Shown: piece after piece, positions 18,856 to 26,953 of the stretch
Layout of the letters: each line of letters opens with the position of its first letter
Position numbering within the stretch: position 1 is the stretch's first letter
Source of the DNA: an uncultured Sphingomonadaceae bacterium
GTDB lineage: Bacteria > Pseudomonadota > Alphaproteobacteria > Sphingomonadales > Sphingomonadaceae
DNA length: 64,000 nucleotides
Reading direction: 5' to 3'
Assembly (NCBI GenBank): GCA_947504025.1
Contig: CANNFX010000001.1
Span: 1,029,501 to 1,093,500 of the forward strand
Made by a program: the position numbers and the translations under genes
Notes under the pieces: generated by a model
What the model saw: the letters and a program-made list of their open reading frames with translations, nothing else
The model's database searches: none
What the model was told of the DNA's origin: nothing

Positions 18856-19098
18856 TTGAATGACCGGCCAAAACCATATCACCCACCAGTCAAGCGCTCG
18901 GTAGAGATCGCTGGTCACAAGACCTCGATAAGCCTGGAGCCGCTGTTTTGGAACATGCTGAAACGGGCAGCTGAGCGCGAGGCGATACCGCTCAATGCGC
19001 TGGTCGCAAAGATCGACGCGGAGCGGATCGTGTCAGAAACCCCGCCGGGCCTTGCCAGCGCAATCCGGATTTGGTTGGTTGTGAACTCGGTGGGTTAA
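18856..19098 (+). CDS. Ribbon-helix-helix domain protein (RHH_4 type)
   Basis: An 80-residue protein made almost entirely of an RHH_4 ribbon-helix-helix domain: KRSVEIAGHKTSISLEP strand and turn, FWNMLKRAAERE helix 1, PLNALVAKIDAER helix 2, then the LASAIRIWLV C-terminal helix. Likely a small DNA-binding protein; the target is unknown and no toxin partner lies next to it. The start is TTG with AGGA close upstream. It ends 10 bases from the convergent murA stop. Confidence 0.8.
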   Translation: MNDRPKPYHPPVKRSVEIAGHKTSISLEPLFWNMLKRAAEREAIPLNALVAKIDAERIVSETPPGLASAIRIWLVVNSVG

Positions 19099-19108
19099 AC
19101 CCGCCAAC

Positions 19109-20389
19109 TCAGTCCCCAACGCGCTCCACGTCAGCACCAACCATCGCCAACTTCTCTTCCAGCCGCTCGTAACCTCGGTCGAGGTGATACAAGCGGTGGA
19201 CCTGTGTTTCGCCCTTGGCAGCAAGGCCAGCGATCACGAGGCTCATTGAGGCGCGGAGGTCGGTTGCCATCACTTCGGCGCCGTTCATTTCATCCACGCC
19301 GTGCACGATGGCGGTGCGTCCTGACGTTTCGATATGCGCACCCATGCGGCCAAGTTCGGGCACATGCATATAGCGGTTTTCGAAGATCGTTTCGGTGAGC
19401 ACGCTGGTACCCTCGGCGCGGCAAAGCATCGCCATCAACTGCGCTTGCATATCCGTGGCGAGGCCGGGATAGGGCGCGGTCGAGAGGTTCACCGCCGTCA
19501 GCTTGCCATCGGCCTTCACGTCGATACCGTGCTTGTCGCTTTCGACATGCACGCCTGCGCTGCGCAAGGCCCCTATCGTCGCGGCCATGTCTTCTGCCTT
19601 GGCCCCATCCAATCGCACTTCGCCACCAGTGATTGCCGCCGCGCATGCGTAGGAGCCTGCCTCGATCCGGTCGGGCATGACCTTATAAGTCGCGCCGTTA
19701 AGACGTTTCACGCCGTGCACCATCAAATCTGACGTGCCAATGCCTTCGATTTCGGCGCCCATTGCGACCAGCAAGTTACAAAGGTCGACAATCTCGGGTT
19801 CACGCGCCGAGTTGCCGAAACGCGATGTACCATTGGTAAGCGACGCCGCCATCAATGCATTTTCAGTCGCACCGACGGAAACCACTGGGAATTCAAAATC
19901 GCCGCCTGGCAGACCGCCGTCTGGCGCATGGGCGCGGACATAACCTTCAGCAAGCTCGATTTCGGCGCCAATCGCCTCAAGCACTTTCAAGTGCAAATCG
20001 ATGGGCCGGTTACCGATGGCACAACCGCCCGGCAGCGACACAGTCGCTTCACCGGCGCGCGCCAGCAACGGACCAAGGACAAGGATGGACGCGCGCATCT
20101 TGCGAACAAGGTCGTAAGGCGCAACCGTGGAGGTAAGGCGCTGCGCATTATAGGTAACAACGCGGCCGAATTCTTCGGGCCGGTTGCCGGCAATTGATGT
20201 GCTGGCACCGAACTGCGTCATCAGATGCTGGAAGCCGTCAATATCAGCAAGGCGCGGCAAGTTGCGCAGCGTCAGCGGCTCTTCGGTAAGCAGCGCGCAT
20301 GGGATCAGCGTAAGCGCCGAATTCTTTGCCCCGCTGATCGGTAGAGTGCCTGAAAGGCGGTTGCCGCCACGAATAATAATTTTTTCCAT
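19109..20389 (-). CDS. murA: UDP-N-acetylglucosamine 1-carboxyvinyltransferase
   Basis: First committed enzyme of peptidoglycan synthesis, 426 residues, adding enolpyruvyl to UDP-GlcNAc. The N-terminal [12 protein letters not shown] segment and the active-site loop [13 protein letters not shown] with the catalytic cysteine (Cys123) are present, so it should be sensitive to fosfomycin as far as sequence shows. The second half has [19 protein letters not shown] and the C-terminal [11 protein letters not shown] ending. The ATG at 20389 (MEKIII) is the family start. It is divergent from galU with a 79-base gap. Confidence 0.96.
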   Translation of the reverse strand: MEKIIIRGGNRLSGTLPISGAKNSALTLIPCALLTEEPLTLRNLPRLADIDGFQHLMTQFGASTSIAGNRPEEFGRVVTYNAQRLTSTVAPYDLVRKMRASILVLGPLLARAGEATVSLPGGCAIGNRPIDLHLKVLEAIGAEIELAEGYVRAHAPDGGLPGGDFEFPVVSVGATENALMAASLTNGTSRFGNSAREPEIVDLCNLLVAMGAEIEGIGTSDLMVHGVKRLNGATYKVMPDRIEAGSYACAAAITGGEVRLDGAKAEDMAATIGALRSAGVHVESDKHGIDVKADGKLTAVNLSTAPYPGLATDMQAQLMAMLCRAEGTSVLTETIFENRYMHVPELGRMGAHIETSGRTAIVHGVDEMNGAEVMATDLRASMSLVIAGLAAKGETQVHRLYHLDRGYERLEEKLAMVGADVERVGD

Positions 20390-20468
20390 GCACAGCATTT
20401 AGCGAGAATTGCTGACGCGTAAAGTCACCGGTTGACCGCCACCCACATCGCTACCTATCCCGCTATAC

Positions 20469-21344
20469 ATGAGTGCCAAAAAACCGATCCGCAAAGCTGT
20501 GTTTCCCGTCGCTGGGCTCGGCACACGTTTTCTGCCCGCCACCAAGGCCATTCCCAAGGAAATGCTGCCCATCGTTGACCGGCCGCTGATCCAATATGCA
20601 GTTGATGAAGCGCGCGAGGCTGGAATTGACCAACTAATCTTCGTCACCGGCCGCGGAAAAACTGCCATCGTCGAGCATTTCGATGTCGCATATGAATTAG
20701 AAGACACGATGCGCGAGCGCAGCAAGGATATGTCCGTGCTCGAATCCACCCGCGCTACTCCTGGCAATATCATCACTGTGCGCCAGCAGGTGCCGCTCGG
20801 GCTCGGCCATGCGATCTGGTGCGCGCGCGCCATAGTCGGTGATGAACCCTTTGCCATCATGCTGCCTGACGAATTGATGATTGGCGAGCCAGGCTGCATG
20901 AAGCAGATGGTCGAGGCCTATCACGAAACCGGCGGCAATCTGATCAGCGTGGTCGAAGTGCCTGATGAGGAAGTTTCGAACTACGGGGTGATCGATCCGG
21001 GTGCCACGAATGGCGCGCTTACAGAGGTAAAAGGCTTAGTTGAAAAGCCGCCGCGCGCAAAAGCACCCTCGAACAAAATCATCTCCGGGCGCTATATCCT
21101 GCAGCCCGAAGTGATGCGTACGCTCGAGAACCAAGGCAAGGGTACAGGCGGCGAAATCCAACTGACCGATGCGATGGCACGGATGATCGGGACCCAGCCA
21201 TTCCACGCCGTCACCTTCGAAGGCAAACGCTACGACTGCGGGAACAAACTCGGCTTTGTCGAAGCAACATTGGCGCTGGCACTCGAACGCGAAGATATGG
21301 GCGCGGATGTTCGCGCGATGGCGCAGCGCCTATTGAGCCAATAA
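20469..21344 (+). CDS. galU: UTP-glucose-1-phosphate uridylyltransferase
   Basis: Makes UDP-glucose, the donor for surface polysaccharides; 291 residues, usual length for bacterial GalU. The nucleotide-binding loop GLGTRFLPATK, EMLPIVDRPLIQYAVDEA, LGLGHAIWCAR and the C-terminal KRYDCGNKLGFVEA segment are all present. It is a single-gene unit, divergent from murA, and lies about 9 kb from the polysaccharide locus that would consume its product. It faces the flotillin unit across a hairpin at 21343-21370. Confidence 0.96.
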   Translation: MSAKKPIRKAVFPVAGLGTRFLPATKAIPKEMLPIVDRPLIQYAVDEAREAGIDQLIFVTGRGKTAIVEHFDVAYELEDTMRERSKDMSVLESTRATPGNIITVRQQVPLGLGHAIWCARAIVGDEPFAIMLPDELMIGEPGCMKQMVEAYHETGGNLISVVEVPDEEVSNYGVIDPGATNGALTEVKGLVEKPPRAKAPSNKIISGRYILQPEVMRTLENQGKGTGGEIQLTDAMARMIGTQPFHAVTFEGKRYDCGNKLGFVEATLALALEREDMGADVRAMAQRLLSQ

Positions 21345-21370
21345 AAAGCCCCCGCCGCAAGGCGAGGGCT
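21343..21370 (-). terminator. Intrinsic terminator of the flotillin unit
   Basis: A 10-base stem AGCCCCCGCC/GGCGAGGGCT (one mismatch) with a GCAA loop at 21347-21370. On the minus strand it is followed by TTTTTATT. It lies between the convergent galU and flotillin genes; it terminates the leftward transcript and may weakly stop the rightward one. Confidence 0.85.
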
Positions 21371-21391
21371 TGGTGAGTCATATCGCTTGGA

Positions 21392-23185
21392 TTAGCTTCC
21401 GGCGCTATCGTCCGCAGGCTTCTCGTAAGTCACCTTATTTTTGGTGGCAGGCCTTTTCTTTACCGCCTTTGGTTCGAACTTCTCTTCAGCTTCTGTGACC
21501 TGCTCGGCAATGTCACCAAGCACATCGGCCAACGATGATGCTTCGGAACCTTCAGCAGCTGCCGGACCCTTCACAAGGCCGTTAAGCGAACTTCCGTCGA
21601 GACCAAGTTCCTTCATCAGACCGTCCAGAACTGGTGCCTGTGCGCGGTAGGAAAGGGCGGCTGACACAGCGTCCGTGGCAAGGTTACCCGATCCGCCACC
21701 GCCCACGCCTGCAGCACCGGCTGAACCGCCACCGCCGTTTTGCGTAAGCCCGTCGACTTGCACGATCTTGATCGAGTCGATTGCTTCCATCGGCTTGGCG
21801 CTTTCCTTGATTACCTCTGGCAGAACCTTGAGCAGCGCCAATTTGGTCTGCAGCGAAATCTGATCCATCGACAGAATGTTTGCTGCTTCGTTTATGGCTT
21901 GTTGACCGGCGGCCTCAACTTCGAAGCGGACGCGCGATGCTTCGGCGCGCAGTTTTTCGGCTTCGGCTTCACCCTGTGCTTCCATGCGCATTGCTTCGGC
22001 ACGGTTACCCGCGGCGTCCTTCTCGGCCTCTGCCTCGACCTTCACGCTGATCGCATCGCGTTCAGCTATCTTTGAAGCTTCGATCAGTTCGATCCGCTTT
22101 TCACGAGCTGCGACCTCAGTATCACGCGCGGTAAGCACGCCTTCTTCGGCAGCAACAGCAGTGGCACGTGCCTGGTCCGCTTCGGCTTTGGCCTGGCTTT
22201 CTTCGCGGCTCTTGTTCTGGACAGCGATCTGCTGCTCCTGCCGGGCGATTTCTAGCGCGCGGACTTGGTCGATCCGGGCCTCTTCGACCGAACGATCGGC
22301 TTCGATCTGCTGCGAATCGACCTGCTTCTTGGCCTCAATTTTCGCTGCATCCGCCTCTCGGCTACGTTCTGCCTGTTCACGGGCAACCTCGGACGATTGC
22401 TTGGCGCGGCGCATTTCAACTTCACGCTCTTGCTCAAGCCGGGCAAATTCATTGTCGCGCCCGATCTCGAAGCTCTTTTGATCCGCCTCTAGGTTTTTCG
22501 TTTCCATCTGAACGCGCGTGTCCTGTTCGATGTCGTTACGCGCTTTCTTGCGCAGCTCGATCTGCTCGGTCAGCTTGGTCAGGCCTTCGGCATCGAAGGC
22601 GTTATTGGCGTTGAAATGCTCGATGCTGGTTTGGTCCAGGCCAGTCAAAGAAACCGATTCCAGCTCAAGCCCGTTCATGGCGAGATCGTTGGACGAAACT
22701 TGCTGCACCTTCTGAACGAAGTCGGCACGCTGTTCATGCAGCTCGTTCATCGACATTCCTGCCGCAACAGAACGCAGCGCATCGACAAACTTACCTTCAA
22801 CCAGATCCTTCAACGCCTCAGGATGCATAGTCCGCAGACCCAGCGTCTGGGCGGCCATGGCGATGGCGCTGCTGTCGGGACGGACGCGGACGTAGAATTC
22901 CGCCTTCACGTCAATCCGCAAGCGGTCGAGTGTAATCAGCGCGTCGGCGTTCTTACGCTCAACCGCAAGCCGCACAGTGTTCATATTGACCGGCATGGTT
23001 TCATGCAGGACCGGTAGCACCAACGCGCCGCCATCCATCACTACCTGCTCGCCGCGAAAACCCGTCCGCACAAAGGCAACTTCTTTGGTCGCGCGGCGGT
23101 ACAGCCGTGTGATGACCAGTGCGATAATGATGAGCAGCAGAAATACGCTGCCAACCCAGATGGCGATATCAATCAAATTTTCCAT
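21392..23185 (-). CDS. Flotillin-family SPFH protein (YqiK/FloT-like)
   Basis: Membrane-microdomain scaffold of 597 residues. One N-terminal membrane segment (WVGSVFLLLIIIALVITRLY) leads into the SPFH domain (about residues 35-210, with the LTGLDQTSIEHFNANNAFDAEG segment). A long Glu/Ala/Arg-rich coiled coil (about 210-430) follows, then a flotillin C-terminal part (ISLQTKLALLKVLPEVIKESAKPM), a glycine-rich linker and a lysine-rich tail. The tail beyond the flotillin core is longer than in E. coli YqiK. The OB-fold membrane protein 13 bases upstream is the standard NfeD/YqiJ-type partner, so the two form a unit for membrane organisation or stress. Confidence 0.93.
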   Translation of the reverse strand: MENLIDIAIWVGSVFLLLIIIALVITRLYRRATKEVAFVRTGFRGEQVVMDGGALVLPVLHETMPVNMNTVRLAVERKNADALITLDRLRIDVKAEFYVRVRPDSSAIAMAAQTLGLRTMHPEALKDLVEGKFVDALRSVAAGMSMNELHEQRADFVQKVQQVSSNDLAMNGLELESVSLTGLDQTSIEHFNANNAFDAEGLTKLTEQIELRKKARNDIEQDTRVQMETKNLEADQKSFEIGRDNEFARLEQEREVEMRRAKQSSEVAREQAERSREADAAKIEAKKQVDSQQIEADRSVEEARIDQVRALEIARQEQQIAVQNKSREESQAKAEADQARATAVAAEEGVLTARDTEVAAREKRIELIEASKIAERDAISVKVEAEAEKDAAGNRAEAMRMEAQGEAEAEKLRAEASRVRFEVEAAGQQAINEAANILSMDQISLQTKLALLKVLPEVIKESAKPMEAIDSIKIVQVDGLTQNGGGGSAGAAGVGGGGSGNLATDAVSAALSYRAQAPVLDGLMKELGLDGSSLNGLVKGPAAAEGSEASSLADVLGDIAEQVTEAEEKFEPKAVKKRPATKNKVTYEKPADDSAGS

Positions 23186-23198
23186 TTATGTTCTTTCA

Positions 23199-23837
23199 TC
23201 AACTCGCCGGCGACAATTGCCGCGGCGATACTTCAATTGCGTAGAAGGTCTCGCCCTCGCGGCGGACCAGCAGGACGATCTCGTCGGCGCGAATAACCAC
23301 CGTGCTATCGTCGGGTTCAACCATCACCTGATGCGTGCGGCCATGCCTATCCAGCACTTGTGCGCGCGCGGGCGAGCCATGGGCAGCTGTGCCGATGGAA
23401 ATGGTCGCGCGGCGGCCGAGCAAACTATCGACATTCACCGCACTTGTTTCGTCACGCGGGATCAGCTTTCCCAGCGGGCGCGTGACAAGGCCCGTTACTG
23501 GCAGGGTAACAATCCCCGAGATCGCAGCCGCTGCCCATGCAGCGAAGGGCGCGCCGGTCAGTCCGTCCGCCAGTTGCTGAATGCCGACACCCAACCCTGC
23601 GAACAGGAAAAGGAATGCAGCCAGCCAGATGGTGAAGGGCACTCGGCCAAGCCCGATCAGACTAGCCAGCCCGTCAGCAAAGCCGCCCGCATCGAGGTCG
23701 CCATCAATATCGGCGTCCAGATCAATTTCAGCATCAGTGCCGAAATCACTCAACCCGAAAAGCTGCGCCACAGCCAATAAGGCCATGATAGCCAATGCGA
23801 CCGCGAAGGGCATATTATGGTCTGCAAGGAGGCTCAT
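23199..23837 (-). CDS. Membrane protein with C-terminal OB-fold (YqiJ/NfeD-like partner of flotillin)
   Basis: A 212-residue protein with an N-terminal hydrophobic segment (VALAIMALLAVAQLFGL), an acidic linker, two further membrane segments (near residues 60-125) and a soluble C-terminal OB-fold (SLLGRRATISIGTAAHGSPARAQV, EIVLLVRREGETFYAIEV). This is the YqiJ-like arrangement, encoded just ahead of a flotillin gene in many bacteria. The ATG at 23837 was chosen over a TTG at 23843; an ATG at 23813 is possible. It is divergent from the bufferin operon. Confidence 0.82.
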   Translation of the reverse strand: MSLLADHNMPFAVALAIMALLAVAQLFGLSDFGTDAEIDLDADIDGDLDAGGFADGLASLIGLGRVPFTIWLAAFLFLFAGLGVGIQQLADGLTGAPFAAWAAAAISGIVTLPVTGLVTRPLGKLIPRDETSAVNVDSLLGRRATISIGTAAHGSPARAQVLDRHGRTHQVMVEPDDSTVVIRADEIVLLVRREGETFYAIEVSPRQLSPAS

Positions 23838-23970
23838 ACGCAAGCGATCCCGCGCTTACCCGTCAAAATGTGTCCCTGCATGTAGCGTCCCCTATTACTC
23901 ACATGAGTATAGCGCAATCTCGCGGAAAATGCACGGAAAACCGGACATGCTGGCTCCGATTTCCGGGCGC

Positions 23971-23987
23971 CATATCTGGCAGATATG
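23971..23987. promoter_or_regulatory. Perfect palindrome upstream of the bufferin promoter
   Basis: CATATCT-GGC-AGATATG, 7-base arms with a 3-base centre, 30 bases ahead of the -35 box of the sigma-F-type promoter and inside the gap between two divergent units. It could bind a dimeric regulator of either side. No regulator is identified. Confidence 0.4.
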
Positions 23988-24017
23988 CCTGCATCACAGA
24001 AAATATTCTGAGACGTT

Positions 24018-24043
24018 GTAACCAGATCGGCGCGGCCCGCGAA
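24018..24043 (+). promoter_or_regulatory. Sigma-F (ECF)-type promoter of the bufferin operon
   Basis: GTAACC (24018-24023), 16 bases, CGAA (24040-24043). This is an exact match to the form I recall for Caulobacter sigma-F promoters. It lies 47 bases ahead of the first bufferin start (24091), in the only intergenic gap upstream of an operon that encodes a SigF-like factor, so autoregulation is implied. Confidence 0.8.
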
Positions 24044-24090
24044 CTCCATGGCAGGACGACGTTGTCCCACTCGCTAATGGAGAAACTGAA

Positions 24091-24453
24091 ATGGCTAACA
24101 ACACCACACTTTCAATAAGCGCGCTTGCCGGCGCACTTCTGGTCGCCGCTTGCAGCGGCGCTGCTGATACTGACAACACTGCAGCAGCCGAAGGCGCGGG
24201 CGCACAGGTCGCTGCCAACACCGAAGCCGAAGCCGCAGAAATGAGCGAAGTTTCGGGCGAAAAAGAGAAATGCTTCGGCGTTGCTCTTGCTGGCAAGAAC
24301 GATTGCGCTGCCGGCCCTGGCACAACTTGTGCAGGCACATCAACGGTCGATTATCAGGGTAACGCCTGGAAGTATGTTGCCGCGGATAGCTGTGAAAACG
24401 CAGGCGGCTCGCTGGTCGAGGTCGCTGATAACGACCCACCAGTCCCAGCATAA
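24091..24453 (+). CDS. bufA1: Bufferin precursor, DUF2282 type, copy a (probable lipoprotein)
   Basis: A 120-residue DUF2282 protein, the precursor class of bufferins, copper-buffering peptides matured by an MNIO enzyme. The core (residues 58-108) has four cysteines at 61, 72, 80 and 101 in the family pattern KC(F/Y)[16 protein letters not shown]. The N-terminus ends in VAAC (Cys21), which looks like a lipobox, although the n-region lacks a lysine or arginine. A 35-residue Ala/Glu-rich linker separates it from the core. This contrasts with the next gene, which has a plain signal peptide. GGAG precedes the ATG, and the sigma-F-type promoter lies 47 bases upstream. Confidence 0.88.
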   Translation: MANNTTLSISALAGALLVAACSGAADTDNTAAAEGAGAQVAANTEAEAAEMSEVSGEKEKCFGVALAGKNDCAAGPGTTCAGTSTVDYQGNAWKYVAADSCENAGGSLVEVADNDPPVPA

Positions 24454-24465
24454 ATTTCACGAATT

Positions 24466-24540
24466 CCTGCCTCCCCTCCGTGACTGGAGGAGGCAGGATA
24501 ACAGGTCCCGCCGTCTCCCCCACCATCCGGCGGGGCCTGT
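24466..24540 (+). promoter_or_regulatory. Two strong tandem hairpins between the bufferin genes
   Basis: Hairpin 1 (24466-24497): CCTGCCTCC/GGAGGCAGG with an inner CCTCC/GGAGG extension and loop GTGACT. Hairpin 2 (24501-24540): a 13-base stem ACAGGTCCCGCCG/CGGCGGGGCCTGT with one G-U pair. Neither is followed by a T-run, so I read them as RNA processing, stability or Rho-sensitive partial stop elements that could set precursor levels relative to the downstream enzymes. Confidence 0.6.
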
Positions 24541-24576
24541 CCCTCACTCCAACCCTACACTGAAAGGTACTCCCCA

Positions 24577-24867
24577 ATGTCCAAATCCCCCCTCATCGTC
24601 GGCGCACTCGCCACCGCTCTTATCGCTTCGGTAAACGTCGCGGACCCAGCACCTGCCCAAGCAGCTGCTGCGAAGGAAAAGTGCTACGGCGTCTCCCTCA
24701 AAGGTAAAAACGACTGCGCAGCAGGCCCAGGCACAACATGCGCAGGCACGTCGAAAGTCGACTATCAAGGCAATGCATGGAAGTATGTCGCCAAGGATAG
24801 CTGCGAAGACATGGGCGGCACGCTGACCCCACACAAGGGCAACGCGAAGCCGAAGACCCGCGGTTAA
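24577..24867 (+). CDS. bufA1: Bufferin precursor, DUF2282 type, copy b (Sec-exported)
   Basis: A 96-residue DUF2282 precursor with a classical Sec signal peptide (cleavage expected after PAQA, about residue 29). Its 51-residue core matches copy a at 43 positions by my count. The four cysteines are at 36, 47, 55 and 76. In this family the two central cysteines are the ones reported to be turned into thiooxazole-type copper ligands; that is family knowledge, not visible here. The tail is lysine-rich, whereas that of copy a is acidic. It lies 23 bases ahead of bufB, the usual precursor-enzyme neighbourhood. Confidence 0.92.
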   Translation: MSKSPLIVGALATALIASVNVADPAPAQAAAAKEKCYGVSLKGKNDCAAGPGTTCAGTSKVDYQGNAWKYVAKDSCEDMGGTLTPHKGNAKPKTRG

Positions 24868-24890
24868 GCAACCAATAGCTGAACGAATTT

Positions 24891-25799
24891 ATGACTAGTA
24901 TCCCCCTCTCTTCCTCCGGCGCTTTTGCCCGGCCTCTACCCCCCAAGGCGGGGGTCGGACTAAAGCCGCAGCATTATAGCGAGGTGCTGGAAGATGGGGG
25001 GGATGCGACCACCCCCAAGAAACTGCCGGGCTGGGTTGAAATCCACCCGCAAAACTATTTTGCCGATGGCGGCCCCGCACTTCGGTGGCTGACCGCCGTT
25101 GCTGAGAAATATCCGATCAGCTTTCATTCTACCGGGATTTCTCTTGGAAGTGCTGAAGGCCCAGATATGGCCGAAGTTGACCGGTTGAAACGCCTTATAG
25201 ACCGCGTAGAGCCCGCGATGGTGTCTGACCATTTGAGTTGGAACCAAACCGGCAATCACAATTTTCCCGACCTTCTCCCGCTGCCTTATGACGAGCCGAC
25301 GCTCGATCATTTCGTACGTGCAGTCGAGAGAGTTCAAACCCGCCTGGGTCGCACTATGCTGGTCGAGAATCCAAGCCGCTATCTCGCCTTTTCAGGTGAC
25401 ACGATGAGCGAAGTCGAATTTCTCACGCAGATTTGCCAGCGTACCGGATGCGGCCTGCTGTTCGACATCAACAATGTGCTCGTCAGCGCAACCAATCTTG
25501 GCACCGATCCGGCTGAAGTGATCGACGCCATTGATCCTGCGCTGGTTGGCGAGATCCATCTAGCGGGTCATGCAACCGAAGATCATGGCGATTTCATCAT
25601 GGCAATCGATGACCATGGCAGCGCCGTCGCCGATGCGACATGGGCATTGTACGAACGCTTCATCGCACGCTCTGGCCCAAAGCCTACGCTGATTGAATGG
25701 GATACCGACGTCCCCGATTACTCAGTGCTGGCTGGTGAAATGGCCAAAGCTGAAACCGTGCTCCTCCAACATACGGGCAGTCATGTCGCCGCTGCATGA
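24891..25799 (+). CDS. bufB: Bufferin maturation enzyme BufB (MNIO, DUF692 family)
   Basis: Multinuclear non-heme iron oxidase of 302 residues that modifies cysteines of the bufferin precursor before export. The TIM-barrel metal-binding set is visible: His79 (SFHST), Asp113-His114 (DHLSWN), Glu159-Asn160 (VENPSRY), Asp192-Asn195 (FDINN), His223/His227 (EIHLAGH) and Glu269-Asp271 (IEWDTD). The start ATG is 23 bases after copy b and the stop overlaps bufC by 17 bases. The context of DUF2282 precursors on one side and DUF2063 on the other makes the assignment firm. Confidence 0.95.
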   Translation: MTSIPLSSSGAFARPLPPKAGVGLKPQHYSEVLEDGGDATTPKKLPGWVEIHPQNYFADGGPALRWLTAVAEKYPISFHSTGISLGSAEGPDMAEVDRLKRLIDRVEPAMVSDHLSWNQTGNHNFPDLLPLPYDEPTLDHFVRAVERVQTRLGRTMLVENPSRYLAFSGDTMSEVEFLTQICQRTGCGLLFDINNVLVSATNLGTDPAEVIDAIDPALVGEIHLAGHATEDHGDFIMAIDDHGSAVADATWALYERFIARSGPKPTLIEWDTDVPDYSVLAGEMAKAETVLLQHTGSHVAAA

Positions 25800-26520
25800 T
25801 GCGCAAGCCGCGATGGCCCGCGCCATCATCGAAGGACCAAGCCATGTGCCTGCCGATTTGTTCGAGGGTTCGGGCAAACGCGTGATGATGGCCTTTGCTA
25901 GCCATGCCAACACCGTTTCGCATGCCCGCTTGGTGGCATTGGAGGAAACATTCCCCCACGCCCGCGAGTTACTGGGCGAAGAGCGCTTCAACCAGCTGAG
26001 CCGGACTTTCCTGGATAGCGGACAGGGCAGCGATGCATCACTCGGCGACATTGGCGGCGCCTTTGCCAGCTGGCTCGATGACCAGGAAGCAGGTGATGCG
26101 CTCCCGGTCGCACAGTTCGAATGGAACTGGCTTGAAAGCTACCGCGCAGCCGAAGCGCCGGCACTAACGATGCAAGACCTCGGCCAGCTCGATGAAGAAC
26201 GCCTGCTAGCCACAGTGTTGGAATTGCACCCTGCTGCACGCCGCTGCACTGCAAATGCATCTCTCACCGACATTCTCAAATTACCAAACACAGACCAAGT
26301 CATGCTGGTGCGTCCCGATGCAGAGATCAGAATCCTCGCCCTTGAAGAAACACAGAGCCGTACTTTCTCAATGCTCGAAGAAAAAAGTCGCTCCGTGAGT
26401 AACCTTTTTGCCGGTCTGTCCGAATTGATGGATGAGACACAGATACTGCCTGCAATCATCGCCCTTGTCGGCGCCGGTGCAGTGGTGAAAAGGAACAGGG
26501 ACCATGTTGAAACTATATAG
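25783..26520 (+). CDS. bufC: BufC, DUF2063-domain partner of the MNIO enzyme
   Basis: A 245-residue protein with an N-terminal DUF2063 domain (about residues 5-100: LHDAQAAMARAII, FASHANTVSHARLVALEETFPHARELLG, FASWLDD) and a C-terminal RIPP-recognition-like alpha/beta domain. In MNIO systems the DUF2063/BufC partner binds the precursor and presents it to BufB. The ATG at 25783 overlaps bufB by 17 bases; a longer frame from 25693 is a shadow. A second sigma-F-type promoter lies inside this gene at 26399-26424. Confidence 0.92.
   Translation: MSPLHDAQAAMARAIIEGPSHVPADLFEGSGKRVMMAFASHANTVSHARLVALEETFPHARELLGEERFNQLSRTFLDSGQGSDASLGDIGGAFASWLDDQEAGDALPVAQFEWNWLESYRAAEAPALTMQDLGQLDEERLLATVLELHPAARRCTANASLTDILKLPNTDQVMLVRPDAEIRILALEETQSRTFSMLEEKSRSVSNLFAGLSELMDETQILPAIIALVGAGAVVKRNRDHVETI
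26399..26424 (+). promoter_or_regulatory. Second sigma-F-type promoter, inside bufC
   Basis: GTAACC (26399-26404), exactly 16 bases, CGAA (26421-26424). It is within the 3' part of bufC and 80 bases ahead of the doxX start. It would give a shorter transcript of doxX-sigF-nrsF, separate from the precursor genes. An exact ten-base match inside a coding region could be chance (about 0.1 expected in the whole window on both strands), but its place argues for function. Confidence 0.6.
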
Positions 26521-26953
26521 CCGCTTCGAGGCCTTGCTTGACCGCATCCCCAATGCGCTCGTCTTGCTATTTGTACGGATCACCGCGGCTCAGCCATTCT
26601 GGTTCAGCGGCCGCTCGAAGGTCGAAGGTTGGTTTACGATGCGCCCCGAAGTGGTTGATCTGTTCCGCTATGAATATGATCTTCCGCTGGTGTCTCCCGA
26701 AATCGCGGCACCGATGGCAACCGTGGCCGAACATGTACTACCAATCCTGTTGGTCCTTGGGCTGTTTACCCGCTTTTCGGCCGCAGGCCTTCTAATCATG
26801 ACGGCGGTGATCCAGCTTCTCGTCTATCCTGATGCATGGTGGACGGTGCACAGCCTCTGGACAGCCTTGCTGCTGGTTCCGCTGGCAATGGGTGGCGGTG
26901 CGATTTCACTGGATAGTTTGCTTATGAAAAACAACCGGAGTGAAGCCGCATGA
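26504..26953 (+). CDS. DoxX family membrane protein of the bufferin operon
   Basis: A 149-residue inner-membrane protein with four predicted helices and the DoxX pattern (FVRITAAQPFWFSGRSKVEGW near residues 24-45; GLFTRFSAAGLLIMTAVIQLLVYP near 85-108). DoxX genes commonly accompany bufferin and related MNIO clusters; a redox or electron-supply role for maturation is a guess. It overlaps bufC by 17 bases and the sigma gene by 4. Confidence 0.9.
   Translation: MLKLYSRFEALLDRIPNALVLLFVRITAAQPFWFSGRSKVEGWFTMRPEVVDLFRYEYDLPLVSPEIAAPMATVAEHVLPILLVLGLFTRFSAAGLLIMTAVIQLLVYPDAWWTVHSLWTALLLVPLAMGGGAISLDSLLMKNNRSEAA

Noticed and set aside
21984..22481. A 165-residue serine/alanine-rich plus-strand frame
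   Set aside because: It is a shadow of the flotillin coiled coil, whose repetitive GC-rich codons leave the opposite strand open; no ribosome site or family pattern.
24466..24540. The hairpins between the bufferin genes as intrinsic terminators
   Set aside because: Neither stem is followed by a T-run, and the downstream genes show no separate promoter of the same type in the gap.
24095..24577. A 160-residue minus-strand frame across the first bufferin gene
   Set aside because: It covers the precursor gene, the promoter-proximal leader and both hairpins, and is rich in arginine and cysteine as expected for a shadow; the DUF2282 frame is clearly the real one.
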